Positions 54,239 to 63,988 of a stretch of 64,000 nucleotides of DNA are shown here, piece by piece. Source of the stretch: Candidatus Kuenenia stuttgartensis (GTDB lineage Bacteria; Planctomycetota; Planctomycetia; Isosphaerales; Isosphaeraceae); contig CAMBEP010000007.1 of NCBI GenBank assembly GCA_945865635.1, positions 1-64,000 on the forward strand, given 5' to 3'. A program made the translations under genes and the position numbers. A model generated the notes under the pieces. The model did not search any database, was not told the DNA's origin, and was given only the letters and a program-made list of their open reading frames with translations. The stretch's first letter is position 1, and each line of letters opens with the position of its first letter.

Positions 54239-54976
54239 TCAAAAAGTGTCATTAATGGTCGCGAAGAGTATAGAATCATCGCTCGCAACATCACCCAGCC
54301 GAGCATAAATCGAATCGTCCGCCATGACAGTGGATCGGTCCAGCTTCCACTGGATCAATTGAAACGAACTCAGGGGGAACTCATCGCCGCTTTCATTCTG
54401 GGTTTCATTGAGATAGGGCCCTGTGGGTGTGAGCTCTACATAGAGTGGCCGGACTCCGACGATTTCAAATCCCGACCTTACGTGCAGTTTGTCAGATCGC
54501 AGATTTTGGGAAACCATTTTCGAATCAATATGATTCATACCGGTGTTGATGAAGACCCATTTCAGCATGGTAAGAAACGAGCAAAACAAGAGATTGGGAG
54601 AAGCACTCAACCGGCCCCGGATCAAACTGTCTGTCATGGCCGATTTTTCTTCGATATCCATAATTCCGATACGACCGATGATGAGCCCGTCCATATCGAG
54701 GACCAGAAATGCAATGCGGCGATCATCATTGAGTAAGATCTCAAGCCATTTCCGGGTAGACGAAACACTGACAGGTCGCTGATCAAGCCATGCTCCGGGA
54801 TGACCATTCCGCCACGTGGCAAAATCCTCCAGAAGTCTTTCATCTTGAAGGTGGTTCGTTGTCAGGGGAACCATGGTACCGATTTGATTCATCGACTGAT
54901 CGTGAACTTTAATTTCCAGAGCCGCCTTGAGGTGCTTGACCTCGTGCAAATACTTATGAAACTCAGATAGATTCAT
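54239..54976 (-). CDS. GNAT-family N-acetyltransferase-like protein
   Basis: About 245 residues from ATG 54976; a TTG at 54991 is possible but less likely. The central part (ATWRNGHPGAWLDQRPVS, IAFLVLDMDGLIIGRIGI, then SQNLRSDKLHVRSGFEIVG) matches the RimJ/RimL-type acyltransferase fold, although the glycine-rich CoA loop is weak. It stands alone beside the repeat element and its AT-rich composition differs from tsaD, suggesting acquisition. The substrate is unknown. Confidence 0.7.
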   Translation of the reverse strand: MNLSEFHKYLHEVKHLKAALEIKVHDQSMNQIGTMVPLTTNHLQDERLLEDFATWRNGHPGAWLDQRPVSVSSTRKWLEILLNDDRRIAFLVLDMDGLIIGRIGIMDIEEKSAMTDSLIRGRLSASPNLLFCSFLTMLKWVFINTGMNHIDSKMVSQNLRSDKLHVRSGFEIVGVRPLYVELTPTGPYLNETQNESGDEFPLSSFQLIQWKLDRSTVMADDSIYARLGDVASDDSILFATINDTF

Positions 54977-55565
54977 CTTTTTGAAGCCCAAGCAAAGCGA
55001 CCAGAAAATGGAAGTGCAACGATCTAATCATCTTAGCACCCATCCTAATGCGAATTCAAAGAAAAGCAGGGTATCAAAAAAAACTGGGCGATTCTTCGCT
55101 TTGTCAACAGAACTCTATCCAGCCCCACATAATCGAGCTTGCTCCGACGAAACATCGGTTATTGACTCATCTTGTATCAGCGGTCCGGTCGTCAAGCTGA
55201 TCGTCCACGCAGGTACATCGGCCTTTCGCAAGTCAGAACCGAATCCTGGTCGCCCTCCGGCGCGGGCGGTCAGACCTCCATCGTGCCCGGGGCTCCGTAC
55301 ACTTATAAAAGAGATGACCGGCGGGGCCAATCTCAGATACAGCCATGTCGAAAGCTCTTTGATTGTCTTGTTTTGAGAATTTCCAGCATCGACCAAAAAT
55401 GGCTGGCCTTTTGGAAAAAGACTCAGATACCGTTGGGTGGGATGTTGACGAATGAGCCCACTGGTGCCTATAAACTAGATTGTTGAACGCATCTCGATTG
55501 ATCGGGCCGATTCTCTTGGCCCGATCCTGTTGAACATCTCAGTATTTTTGGGGAGCAACCAACGG
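54977..55565. other. Intergenic region upstream of the Gld-like operon
   Basis: About 590 bp with no convincing gene. Several overlapping open frames exist on both strands (for example plus 54981-55376) but none looks like protein. The distal end carries the sigma-70-like promoter at 55445-55474. The middle part could be decayed coding sequence. Confidence 0.4.
55445..55474 (+). promoter_or_regulatory. Sigma-70-type promoter before the Gld-like operon
   Basis: TTGACG at 55445-55450 and TATAAA at 55469-55474 are spaced by 18 bp, close to the consensus. They lie ~90 bp upstream of the first gene, the right place to drive the four-gene run that follows. Confidence 0.55.
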
Positions 55566-56294
55566 ATGTCCGCCGAAGGAATGATTATCGCTGACGGACT
55601 AACCAAGCAGTATGGCCGATTCGTTGCGGTTCGAGACATGACGTTTTCGATTCCCGCTGGCCAGGTTGTTGCGTTTCTGGGGCCTAACGGAGCAGGCAAA
55701 TCGACCACGATGAAGCTCCTGACTGGCTTTCTCGCACCCACCAGCGGATCAGCCCGCATTGCAGGCGTGAACGTTGCCGAAGATCGGATCACAGCCGCCG
55801 AACGCTTGGGATATCTGCCGGAAAATGGCCCTTTGTATCCTGACATGACACCGCTTGAACTTCTGACTTTTTTTGGTGAGGCCAGAGGCTTGCCCTCCGC
55901 CTACTTACAAGAACGAATGGATGCCGTGGTGGGCCTCTGTTCGCTCGAACAGGTCGCCAACAAGTCCATCGGCAAGCTCTCCAAAGGCTATCGCCAGCGT
56001 GTCTCAATGGCTCAGGCCCTGCTGCACGACCCCGATGTCCTGATCATGGACGAACCCACCAGCGGCTTGGATCCAAACCAGATCCGTGGAGTGCGAAGTC
56101 TGATCCGCGAACTCGGCCGAAAAAAGACGATTCTGGTCTCCACTCACATTCTTCAGGAAGTGGATCCCGTAGCCGATCGTGTTTTGTTCGTGCATCAGGG
56201 TCGACTCGTTTTTGACGGAACACCCAAGGAGCTGACCCACGCGGGCAAATCCATGGAAGATCGATTCCGCGAACTCACTCAGGAAGTTGCCTGA
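55566..56294 (+). CDS. ABC transporter ATP-binding protein, GldA-like
   Basis: About 242 residues from ATG 55566, with GGGGAG upstream; ATG 55581 directly after GAAGGA is also possible. Walker A GPNGAGKST, signature LSKGYRQRVSMAQAL, Walker B LIMDEPTSGLDP and STH switch are complete. The permease gene follows and shares the GldF/GldG theme, so it is the ATPase of that transporter. In Bacteroidetes the Gld ABC is linked to gliding; planctomycete versions are of unknown cargo. Confidence 0.9.
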   Translation: MSAEGMIIADGLTKQYGRFVAVRDMTFSIPAGQVVAFLGPNGAGKSTTMKLLTGFLAPTSGSARIAGVNVAEDRITAAERLGYLPENGPLYPDMTPLELLTFFGEARGLPSAYLQERMDAVVGLCSLEQVANKSIGKLSKGYRQRVSMAQALLHDPDVLIMDEPTSGLDPNQIRGVRSLIRELGRKKTILVSTHILQEVDPVADRVLFVHQGRLVFDGTPKELTHAGKSMEDRFRELTQEVA

Positions 56295-56409
56295 GACTCG
56301 TCCATTCGGGCATAACCGCATTTCTACAATTCCAAGACAATCCTGAATTTCCTCAGAAACTCATGGCTTGTATGACTCAAGATGGATTTGACAGGAGTTT
56401 TTCACGAAC

Positions 56410-59139
56410 ATGTCGGACAACGCATCACGACCGAATCTCTCCAGGGCGGCACTGCGTCCCCACGTGATCAAGGCGGTGGTCAAACGAAACATCGCCAGTT
56501 TTTTCGCCAGCCCGGCAGGCTATGTCTTCATCACCCTGTTTGTCTTCATCGGGGCCTTGGCGGCATTCTGGCAACCTCTGTTTTTTGCCAATAATCTGGC
56601 AAACCTGGCCCCGCTCAATGCCTGGATGCCCTACCTGCTCCTCTTCTTCATCCCTGCCATTACCATGAGCACCTGGGCTGAAGAACGAAGGCTCGGCACC
56701 GACGAACTGCTGCTCACCCTGCCAGCCCGAGACTACGAAATCGTCATCGGCAAATATCTCGCCTCGCTCGGCATTTACACCATCTCACTCCTCTTCGCTT
56801 TCAGCTATGTACTTATCCTGAACCTGCTCGGCAAGCCAGACCTGGGCGTCGTACTGGCCAATTATCTCGGATACTGGTTCATGGGCGTCGCCCTGGTCGC
56901 AATCGGTCTCGTGGCGTCGAGCATTTCCAATAATCTCACGGTCGGATTCATCCTCGGCGGTGTTTTCTGTGCCGTACCCGTCTTTCTCAATCTCTTCAGC
57001 CTGCTCTTCTCAGGTACCGCAGGCCGCGCCATGAGCCGCCTCTCAGTGCCCTCGCAATTCGCCGATTTCGGCACTGGTGTGATTCCGGTCAGCAGCGTCT
57101 TTTATTTTCTAGGTATCGCTGCAGCCATGATTTACATGAATGTGCTCATGATCGGCCGGCGTAATTGGGCCGGCGGCCCACGCAGTCGCTCCATGTGGAC
57201 CCATGGCCTGATCCGGGTCGTCTGCCTCGTCCTGAGCGTTGTCAGCCTCTTCGCTGTGATCAATCGGGCGGGAGCCCGGGTCGATGCCACCGCCGAACGG
57301 CTCCACACCCTCTCCGCAGATTCACGAAACCTGATCAGCTCCATCCCGCCTGGAAAACCAGTCCTCGTCCAAGCCTATTACAGCCCAAATGTACCAGGCG
57401 AATATGTACAGGTCCGAGATGATCTGATCAATAATCTCAAAGAAATTGAGGCTCTTGGTGGTTCCAAAATCCGCCTGAGCCTGCTTGAAACCGACCTCTT
57501 TTCGCAAAATGCACGCGAAGCCGAAAAACGATTCGGAATTCAGCCTCGCCGGGTCCTCTCCACAAGCGATGCCCGCCAGTCCTCTGAAGAAATCTTCCTG
57601 GGCGTGGCTTTCACCAGCGGGCTCGAAGAAGTCGTCGTCCCATTCTTCGACCGTGGCCTGCCAGTGGAATATGAACTCATCCGATCCATTCAGGTCGTTT
57701 CACGCACCAACCGGAAAAAGGTCGGAATCCTCGGCACCGATGCCAAACTCCTCGGCGGCTTTGACTTCCGTTCCAATTCGCCTGGCCAGGAATGGTCCAT
57801 CGTCACAGAACTCAAAAAGCAGTACGAAGTCGTGCCCGTTCCGGCCGATGCTCCCATCCAGCGAGACTTTGACTGCCTCATCGTGGCCCAGCCTGCCAGC
57901 CTGCCACAACGTGAAATGGATCACCTTCTCGCCTACATTCGAAGCGGTGGACCAGCCCTCCTGCTGGCCGACCCACTGCCCACGGCCGACCCTTCACTTG
58001 CCCCGGAATCGCCCAGACAACCGGCTGGCGGAATGATGGGCGGTGGCTCTCCACCACCCGAACCAAAGGCCGACACCAAGCCTCTGATGGACATGATCGG
58101 CGTCGAATGGCCACCCACCGAAATCGCCTGGAATGGCTATAACCCACACCCTCAATTGTCTGACCTGCCGCCAGAAGTCGTTTTCATCGGGCCTGGAAGT
58201 GGTCAGAAAGAGGCCTTCAACACATCCCAGCCGGCTTCATCGGGCCTTCAGGAAGTGGTCCTGATCTTTCCCGGCCTGATCCGTACACTTCCCTCCGTTG
58301 GCCCCAAAGTCGAGCCGCTCCTTAAGACCAGCGACGCCGGTGGAATGACCAACTTTCGGCAAGCCACCTCGCCAAGCTTTTTTGGCAGCTTCCAGATCAA
58401 CCCAAACCGCCCCCATTTCCCCACGGGCCAGCCCTTTACCATGGCCGTTCGGGTGACCGGCACTCCAGGCACTCCAAAACCGACCGTCGATGCCGAAGGC
58501 AAACCCCTGCCTCCATCTGCTCCAGTCGACGAAAAACTCAATGTCGTTCTGGTTTCGGATCTGGACATCATTGGCGAGGAATTCTTTGACCTCCGCCGCC
58601 GGGGAATTGACAATCTTGAATTCGACAACATCACGTTTGTCCTCAACTGTGTGGACGAACTGGCTGGCGACCAATCGTTTGTCAATCTGAGAAAACGACG
58701 GGTCAGGCACAGGACTCTGACCAAATTTGAAGAACAGACTCAGCAGTTCATCAAATCAGCTGCCGAAGAGGCCAAAGTGGCCGAACGAGAAGCCGACGAC
58801 AAGCTCAAGTCCGCCCAGAAACGGCTCAACGAACGGGTCAGCGAGATTGAATCTCGCAAAGAATTGGACGAGCAGACCAAAGAGGTCATGATCGCCAATG
58901 TCCAGGAAACCGAGAATCGCCGACTGGTGGTTGAAAAAACCCGAATCGACGACGAAAAACGGGCCTCTATCAACGAGAGCCGAATGATTCGCCAATCGAA
59001 TATCCGCTCCATTGAAAATCGGTTCCGATTCCTGGCCATCCTCTTGCCACCCTTGCCCTCAATGATCCTCGGCTTCTGGGTCCTGGGCCGCAGGCTGGCA
59101 CGAGAGAACAGCCATACCCCAGCAAGCCGTATGGCTTGA
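56410..59139 (+). CDS. Fused GldF-type permease and GldG-type ABC auxiliary protein
   Basis: 909 residues. Residues ~25-260 are the six-helix ABC-2 permease (SPAGYVFITLFVFIGALAAF, TWAEERRLGTDELLLTLP). Another membrane helix (~290-312) leads to a GldG/DUF4350-like domain: LSADSRNLISSIPPGKPVLVQAYYSPNVPG-type sequence, FLGVAFTSGLEEVVVPFFDRGLPVEYELIRSI, a Pro/Gly linker near 540-560, then a late charged coiled coil (~765-870). A last helix (FLAILLPPLPSMILGFWVLGR) anchors it. AGGAG precedes the start by ~13 bases. Confidence 0.88.
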   Translation: MSDNASRPNLSRAALRPHVIKAVVKRNIASFFASPAGYVFITLFVFIGALAAFWQPLFFANNLANLAPLNAWMPYLLLFFIPAITMSTWAEERRLGTDELLLTLPARDYEIVIGKYLASLGIYTISLLFAFSYVLILNLLGKPDLGVVLANYLGYWFMGVALVAIGLVASSISNNLTVGFILGGVFCAVPVFLNLFSLLFSGTAGRAMSRLSVPSQFADFGTGVIPVSSVFYFLGIAAAMIYMNVLMIGRRNWAGGPRSRSMWTHGLIRVVCLVLSVVSLFAVINRAGARVDATAERLHTLSADSRNLISSIPPGKPVLVQAYYSPNVPGEYVQVRDDLINNLKEIEALGGSKIRLSLLETDLFSQNAREAEKRFGIQPRRVLSTSDARQSSEEIFLGVAFTSGLEEVVVPFFDRGLPVEYELIRSIQVVSRTNRKKVGILGTDAKLLGGFDFRSNSPGQEWSIVTELKKQYEVVPVPADAPIQRDFDCLIVAQPASLPQREMDHLLAYIRSGGPALLLADPLPTADPSLAPESPRQPAGGMMGGGSPPPEPKADTKPLMDMIGVEWPPTEIAWNGYNPHPQLSDLPPEVVFIGPGSGQKEAFNTSQPASSGLQEVVLIFPGLIRTLPSVGPKVEPLLKTSDAGGMTNFRQATSPSFFGSFQINPNRPHFPTGQPFTMAVRVTGTPGTPKPTVDAEGKPLPPSAPVDEKLNVVLVSDLDIIGEEFFDLRRRGIDNLEFDNITFVLNCVDELAGDQSFVNLRKRRVRHRTLTKFEEQTQQFIKSAAEEAKVAEREADDKLKSAQKRLNERVSEIESRKELDEQTKEVMIANVQETENRRLVVEKTRIDDEKRASINESRMIRQSNIRSIENRFRFLAILLPPLPSMILGFWVLGRRLARENSHTPASRMA

Positions 59140-59198
59140 TTCCAACACCGTTTCCAAATCAGAATTCATTCCATGACATGTTCTATTTTTGAGGTGAG

Positions 59199-60794
59199 AT
59201 GACGATGAACGAGTGGCCAAAGACCCTCGCTTTTGCCGCCGTGGCCGCCCTGACGACCGGCATTGCCCTGACCCTTTCAGGACTTGACCAAAGAGCTGCC
59301 AACCGCGTTTTCGACGATCAGGGGCAACCCCTCTTCGAATCGTTCGAAGATCCACTGGCTGTCCAGGCCATGGACGTGATTGAATACAACCCCGATACCG
59401 CCACCGTCACGCCCTTCAAGGTCCAGCAAAAAGCTGGCAAGTGGTCCATACCGTCTCACTACGACTATCCCGCCGAAGCCAAGGACCGACTCGCCAAGAC
59501 GGCCGCTGGAGTGATCGACCTGAAGAAGGACACGATCCGGTCCGACGATGTCTCGGACCATGAAAAACTCGGAGTAATAGACCCTCTCGACACCAAAACA
59601 ACCTCGCTCAAAGGTCGTGGGAAACGGGTCAAGCTCAGTAAACAGGCCGGCGGCGAGTCGCTCGCCGACCTGATCATCGGAAATGAGATCAAGGATCGGC
59701 CAGGCCAGCGATTTGTGCGACTCCCCAACAGCCCGCGCACTTATGGCGTGAATGTCAACGTCGACCTCTCCACCCGATTCTCGGACTGGATCACTCAGGA
59801 CCTGCTCAAGCTCGACACCTCCAAGGTTCGCAAGATTGTCATCGACCGACACAAAGCTGACCCTGCACGTGGCGTCCTGGTGCCCGGCGAAGTCACCACC
59901 CTGACCCGGGGAACACCCCCCGATTCCTGGACGATCGACAACCCGCCCGTTGACAAAAAGGTCGACACCTCAAAGATTTCCGGTATTTCCTCGACTCTCT
60001 CCGGTCTCAAGGTCATGGGCGTCAGGCCGAAGCCAGACGGACTGACCAAAGACTTAAAGCAGTCCGACGATGGAAAATTCCAACTCTCCCAAAAAGCGGT
60101 CCTTTCGCTTCAGTCACGTGGTTTTTATCGCACACGTCAAGGCACTCTGGTTTCAAATCAGGGCGAAATTCAAGTCGGAACCGATCAGGGCGTCGTTTAT
60201 GTCTTACGATTCGGTGACGTGACCGTCGCACAAGGCGAAGCCCTTTCGGCTGGCACATCCGACGATGCCGACGAACAGAAACCCGACTCAGCCCCCAATT
60301 CGAAAACCGATGATTCCAAACCTGCACAGACCAAAAAAGCCCCAGGCGAAACCGAAGGCCGATTCCTGTTCATCACCGCCCGGTTTGACCCGGAACTGGT
60401 ACCCACACCTGTCGATTCCAATGCAAGCCGTGTCACAGACCTGCCAGGCGACCCGTTTAATCATCAGACACTGGGTGTGACCACACCAGGCTTCGAGCCT
60501 GATGTCGCCGCCGACCAGCTTAAAGCCAAGGAAAAAGCCGAAAAACTGGCAATGGAATTGGAGAAATTGCGTGCGGAAGGTCGAAAACAAGTCCAGCAAT
60601 TGTCAGACAGGTATGCAGGTTGGTACTATGTAGTAGCTGGCGATGCATTTCGTTCGATTGCTCTGAATCGCGACGATTTACTCAAAGACCCGAATGCAGC
60701 CCCCGCACAGCCCAATTTCCCAGGCGGACCCCAAGGTGGAATGCCCGAATTGCCTCCCGGCTTTAACTTGCCAGGAATGCGATCGCCACACTAA
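59199..60794 (+). CDS. DUF4340-domain protein
   Basis: 531 residues with an N-terminal membrane anchor (LAFAAVAALTTGIALTL). The periplasmic part is DUF4340-like (IGNEIKDRPGQRFVRL, VRKIVIDRHK), as found downstream of GldG genes. The late part contains a charged linker and an Ala/Lys/Glu helix, and the C-terminus is rich in Pro, Gly and Asn. The GAGGTGAG before the start better fits the second ATG (59205). It is probably an accessory subunit of the Gld-like transporter. Confidence 0.85.
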   Translation: MTMNEWPKTLAFAAVAALTTGIALTLSGLDQRAANRVFDDQGQPLFESFEDPLAVQAMDVIEYNPDTATVTPFKVQQKAGKWSIPSHYDYPAEAKDRLAKTAAGVIDLKKDTIRSDDVSDHEKLGVIDPLDTKTTSLKGRGKRVKLSKQAGGESLADLIIGNEIKDRPGQRFVRLPNSPRTYGVNVNVDLSTRFSDWITQDLLKLDTSKVRKIVIDRHKADPARGVLVPGEVTTLTRGTPPDSWTIDNPPVDKKVDTSKISGISSTLSGLKVMGVRPKPDGLTKDLKQSDDGKFQLSQKAVLSLQSRGFYRTRQGTLVSNQGEIQVGTDQGVVYVLRFGDVTVAQGEALSAGTSDDADEQKPDSAPNSKTDDSKPAQTKKAPGETEGRFLFITARFDPELVPTPVDSNASRVTDLPGDPFNHQTLGVTTPGFEPDVAADQLKAKEKAEKLAMELEKLRAEGRKQVQQLSDRYAGWYYVVAGDAFRSIALNRDDLLKDPNAAPAQPNFPGGPQGGMPELPPGFNLPGMRSPH

Positions 60795-60866
60795 TTCGTC
60801 TACTGAAAAGGGCTTTTGTCGCATTATGAACACTCATGCCTTTTCAGCATTCCAACTTGGGAAACA

Positions 60867-62006
60867 ATGATGAGTTCTGCCAACTTTTCAGTTCGATGGG
60901 TCCACAGGAATCCGGTTTTAGTCACCGGATTCGTTCCCAGCAGTGTGGAATGGCTCGGGAGTATCCTTCAGATTATCAACGATGGACGACTCCTAAGCAA
61001 CCCCCTCCGATCCATCGAACCCAAAGAGCTCGGCCTCGAAAATTCGTTTGACTGGCAGGATCGGTCCTCAGAATCGATCCTGTTGGAAGAATTCTGGAAC
61101 GACATCCTCTCGCCTGCCGCCGTGGCGGAAGAACAAACCCTTTATTCCACAAGGTCTGCACTACTTGCCCAATTTGCCCTCTGGCCCGGCCCTCTGACAA
61201 TCGCCGACTTCCGGGCCTTGATGATCACTCCCTGGATCGCCGACAATTTCCATATCCGCCCCATCATCATCATCCCCAACGCTCATTTTTTTGTTCAGGA
61301 AATGCTTCACAGAAAGCGTGAAAACCGCACCGTAGTCCGGCTCGATTATCTTGAGCCCCTGGTGCAGGCCAATCCCGAGCTCTGCCCTGTTCCATTTGAC
61401 GAGTTGCTTGAGCTCGAAAATCCGGTCGAGCAATTTGCAGCCGTTTTTTCCATTCTGAACCACTGGTTCCGGAAAGAAAAAACGGCCAATCCTGACATGA
61501 TCCTCTTCCCCTACCAAGGCCTCTTTGAATTCCCCTATCAGGCCACTACCTTTTTAATCAATCAGATTGGCAGTCGACGGAATCGCAAGGTCGATGAAGC
61601 CCTTAAATCGATCCGCATTTCCTACGATGGATCAAGCTACCAAAAGGTACCGCACTCGCCCAAAGATCCCGAAGGATGGTCGACAAGCCTGCATCCAGAC
61701 CAGGTCTCTGCCATCAATTCGATTCTCGTCCGCATGAATTGCCCGTCTGCCGGCATGACAGACTGGAAGGCATCCGGCCTGGATCCGGTCCTTGCATCGA
61801 GAAACAGCCCGGAACGGACTAAATCGTCCCGCGAATCCAGCTCAAGGCGATCATCATCGTCCGATTCGTTTGGCCCACCTTCGTCCGGATCCTCAGACAA
61901 CCAATTCCGCTCCGACAGAAGCCGATCCGGCAAGACCGGCTCTAGACGAAGTTCAAAAAGCGGCCGGTCCCGTCGGCGAGACGACAACGACGACTCCGAC
62001 GATTGA
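60867..62006 (+). CDS. Hypothetical protein with Arg/Ser-rich C-terminal tail
   Basis: About 379 residues from ATG 60867; a TTG further upstream at 60816 is less likely. The first ~310 residues are soluble and globular (SVRWVHRNPVLVTGFVPSS, FPYQGLFEFPYQATTFLINQI), with no family I recognise. The last ~65 residues are low complexity, alternating Ser with Arg and Asp (SSRESSSRRSSSSDSF, RRDDNDDSDD) like eukaryotic SR tails. Its place after the DUF4340 gene suggests a link to the transporter. Confidence 0.75.
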   Translation: MMSSANFSVRWVHRNPVLVTGFVPSSVEWLGSILQIINDGRLLSNPLRSIEPKELGLENSFDWQDRSSESILLEEFWNDILSPAAVAEEQTLYSTRSALLAQFALWPGPLTIADFRALMITPWIADNFHIRPIIIIPNAHFFVQEMLHRKRENRTVVRLDYLEPLVQANPELCPVPFDELLELENPVEQFAAVFSILNHWFRKEKTANPDMILFPYQGLFEFPYQATTFLINQIGSRRNRKVDEALKSIRISYDGSSYQKVPHSPKDPEGWSTSLHPDQVSAINSILVRMNCPSAGMTDWKASGLDPVLASRNSPERTKSSRESSSRRSSSSDSFGPPSSGSSDNQFRSDRSRSGKTGSRRSSKSGRSRRRDDNDDSDD

Positions 62007-62191
62007 TTTAAAACGATCGCTCCTGTCGCTTTAATGCTCACGACCATTCCAGATTTGCAGCAATCTTCGATCACGCGCTCTTGCCAGCCAGGAAATGAAA
62101 GCCTAAGCTAGGTGTCCCAAAGATTCAGGATGCAGATCCAGAATCTCGATCGGGAATTGTCCTAGAATTGGTTCAAGGGATTTGGGTTTCC

Positions 62192-62746
62192 ATGCGTCAC
62201 GTGCTTTCGGCCCTCGTTCAGAATCAACCCGGTGTTTTGGCCCAGGTTTCGGGCATGTTCTCCAGTCGGGGCTTCAATATTGAAAGTCTCGCTGTTGGCG
62301 AAACTGAAACCGCCGATCTTTCGCGGATCACAGTCGTTGTCAAAGGCGACGATCGTGTTCTGGAGCAGGTTCGTAAACAACTGGAAAAGATTGTTACCGT
62401 GGTTCGGGTTCAAGATGTCTCTCAATTCGAGCATGTGGAACGAGACCTGATCCTGATCCGGATTCGTGCCACGCCTGAACATCGTCCCGAGCTCATGAGC
62501 CTCTTCGAAATCTTTCGTGCCCGAGTTGTCGATGTCACTCCTCAAGAACTGATGATCGAGCTCTCTGGCCAGGAAAAGAAGATCCAGGCCTTCATCGATG
62601 CCGTTTTGCCCTATGGTATTCTGGAAATGGCCAGAACCGGCATAATCGCCCTGATCCGCGGCTCCAAACCGGAAGCGACCACAGGCCGCGAGACGGACGA
62701 TGCCCTCATCGACAAGCCCCAGGTGGTTGGCCACTCAAGCCTTTAA
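62192..62746 (+). CDS. ilvN: Acetolactate synthase small (regulatory) subunit
   Basis: 184 residues from ATG 62192 (TTG 62168 in frame is less likely), with AAGGG upstream. N-terminal ACT domain: VLSALVQNQPGVLAQVSGMFSSRGFNIESLAVG. The C-terminal regulatory domain follows (ERDLILIRIRATPEHRPEL). It confers valine feedback control on the IlvB/IlvI large subunit, which is not in the window. ilvC follows 166 bp later, so this is a branched-chain amino-acid operon end. Confidence 0.95.
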   Translation: MRHVLSALVQNQPGVLAQVSGMFSSRGFNIESLAVGETETADLSRITVVVKGDDRVLEQVRKQLEKIVTVVRVQDVSQFEHVERDLILIRIRATPEHRPELMSLFEIFRARVVDVTPQELMIELSGQEKKIQAFIDAVLPYGILEMARTGIIALIRGSKPEATTGRETDDALIDKPQVVGHSSL

Positions 62747-62835
62747 CCAAGGCTCTTTTGAGCTGGTTTCAAAAACTGTTCCGATCACTCCGATTTGCTC
62801 CCATTGTTCCTGAACTTTACAGCGAATTTGCCTGA

Positions 62836-62885
62836 CCGCCGGTGAATTCGATCATGAGCCTCTTTATTGGGGCTTCACCCGGCGG
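62836..62885 (+). promoter_or_regulatory. Hairpin in the ilvN-ilvC gap
   Basis: ccgccggtgaa (62836-62846) can pair with ttcacccggcgg (62874-62885) with one bulged base, and an inner stem gagcctc/ggggctt overlaps it. It ends ~13 bases before the ilvC ribosome site GAAGGA (62899-62904). It may attenuate transcription, stabilise mRNA or tune ilvC translation; no T-run follows, so it is not a simple terminator. Confidence 0.45.
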
Positions 62886-62912
62886 CCCTGAAAAGACAGA
62901 AGGACTCGATAG

Positions 62913-63920
62913 ATGCCGGCTCAGATTTACTACGACCAGGATGCCGATCTGGGGCTTCTCAAAGGTAAAACCATCGCCATCATCGGCTATGGCAGCCAAG
63001 GTCATGCACAGGCACAAAATTTGAAGGATTCTGGCTGTCACGTAATCGTGGGCCAGCGCCCAGGCTCGGCAAACTACGACCTGGCCGTCAGCCACGGCTT
63101 CAGCCCAGTCTCCGCAGCCGAAGCGGCCAGAGCCGGCGACCTCGTCAACATCCTCCTGCCCGACGAAGTCCAAGGCGATATCTACAAACAGGACATCCTG
63201 CCGAACCTCAGCCAGGGCAACGTGCTGCTTTGCTCACACGGGTTCAATATCCATTTCAGCCAAATCGTTCCACCCAAGGGTGTTGATGTTGCTTTGGTCG
63301 CCCCCAAAGGCCCTGGCCACCTGGTCCGCTCCGAATTTGTCAAAGGTGGCGGCGTCCCTTGCCTGATCGCAACCCTTGAAGGCCACTGCACCCCCGCTGG
63401 CGAGGCCCTGGCCCTGGCCTATGCCAAGGGCATTGGTGGTACTCGTGGCGGCGTCCTGCGAACCACCTTCGCCGAAGAAACCGAAACCGACCTCTTCGGT
63501 GAACAAGTCGTCCTTTGCGGTGGCGTCAGTGCACTCGTCAAGATGGGCTTCGAAACCCTGGTTGAAGCTGGCTATCAGCCTGAATCCGCTTATTTCGAAT
63601 GCATGCACGAACTCAAACTGATCGTCGACCTCATGTATCAGGGTGGCCTGAACTACATGCGATACTCGATCTCAAATACCGCCGAATACGGCGATTACAC
63701 CCGTGGACCACGGATTATCACCGAAGATACCCGCACCGAAATGCGGAAAATCCTTAAAGAAATCCAAACCGGCCAGTTCGCCCGCGAATGGATCCTTGAA
63801 AACAAAGCCAACCAGGCCGGTTTCAAGGCCACTCGTAAACGCGAAAAATTCCACATGGTCGAAGAAGTCGGCAAGCGACTCCGCGCCTTGATGACCTGGA
63901 TCGATTCCAAAGTCGTCTGA
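62913..63920 (+). CDS. ilvC: Ketol-acid reductoisomerase (class I, NADP-type)
   Basis: 335 residues, the short class I form. Converts acetolactate or acetohydroxybutyrate to dihydroxy-acids in Val/Leu/Ile synthesis. The dinucleotide motif [17 protein letters not shown] is at ~25-41 and the 2'-phosphate-binding loop has Arg and Ser (GQRPGSANY), indicating NADPH. The C-terminal knotted domain has [29 protein letters not shown] and [11 protein letters not shown], supplying Mg2+ ligands. GAAGGA is eight bases before the ATG. Confidence 0.97.
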   Translation: MPAQIYYDQDADLGLLKGKTIAIIGYGSQGHAQAQNLKDSGCHVIVGQRPGSANYDLAVSHGFSPVSAAEAARAGDLVNILLPDEVQGDIYKQDILPNLSQGNVLLCSHGFNIHFSQIVPPKGVDVALVAPKGPGHLVRSEFVKGGGVPCLIATLEGHCTPAGEALALAYAKGIGGTRGGVLRTTFAEETETDLFGEQVVLCGGVSALVKMGFETLVEAGYQPESAYFECMHELKLIVDLMYQGGLNYMRYSISNTAEYGDYTRGPRIITEDTRTEMRKILKEIQTGQFAREWILENKANQAGFKATRKREKFHMVEEVGKRLRALMTWIDSKVV

Positions 63921-63951
63921 CACCTGCCACCTCTCAATTCGGCTTGAATAC

Positions 63952-63988
63952 GGCCAAGGGCGTTTTTTTTCCAAAATTGCCCTTGGCC
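63952..63988 (+). terminator. Inverted repeat after ilvC
   Basis: The 10-bp arms ggccaagggc (63952-63961) and gcccttggcc (63979-63988) are perfect complements, with a 17-nt loop that holds an eight-T run. A T-run in the loop, not after the stem, is unusual for a terminator, so the call is tentative; no T-run follows the stem within the window. Confidence 0.5.

Noticed and set aside
54125-54736. 203-codon plus-strand frame across the repeat and GNAT gene
   Set aside because: It is antisense to the GNAT gene and runs through the hairpin element; the minus strand has the coherent protein.
54981-55376. 131-codon plus-strand frame before the Gld-like operon
   Set aside because: Low-complexity translation with no motif; overlapping frames on both strands argue for non-coding sequence.
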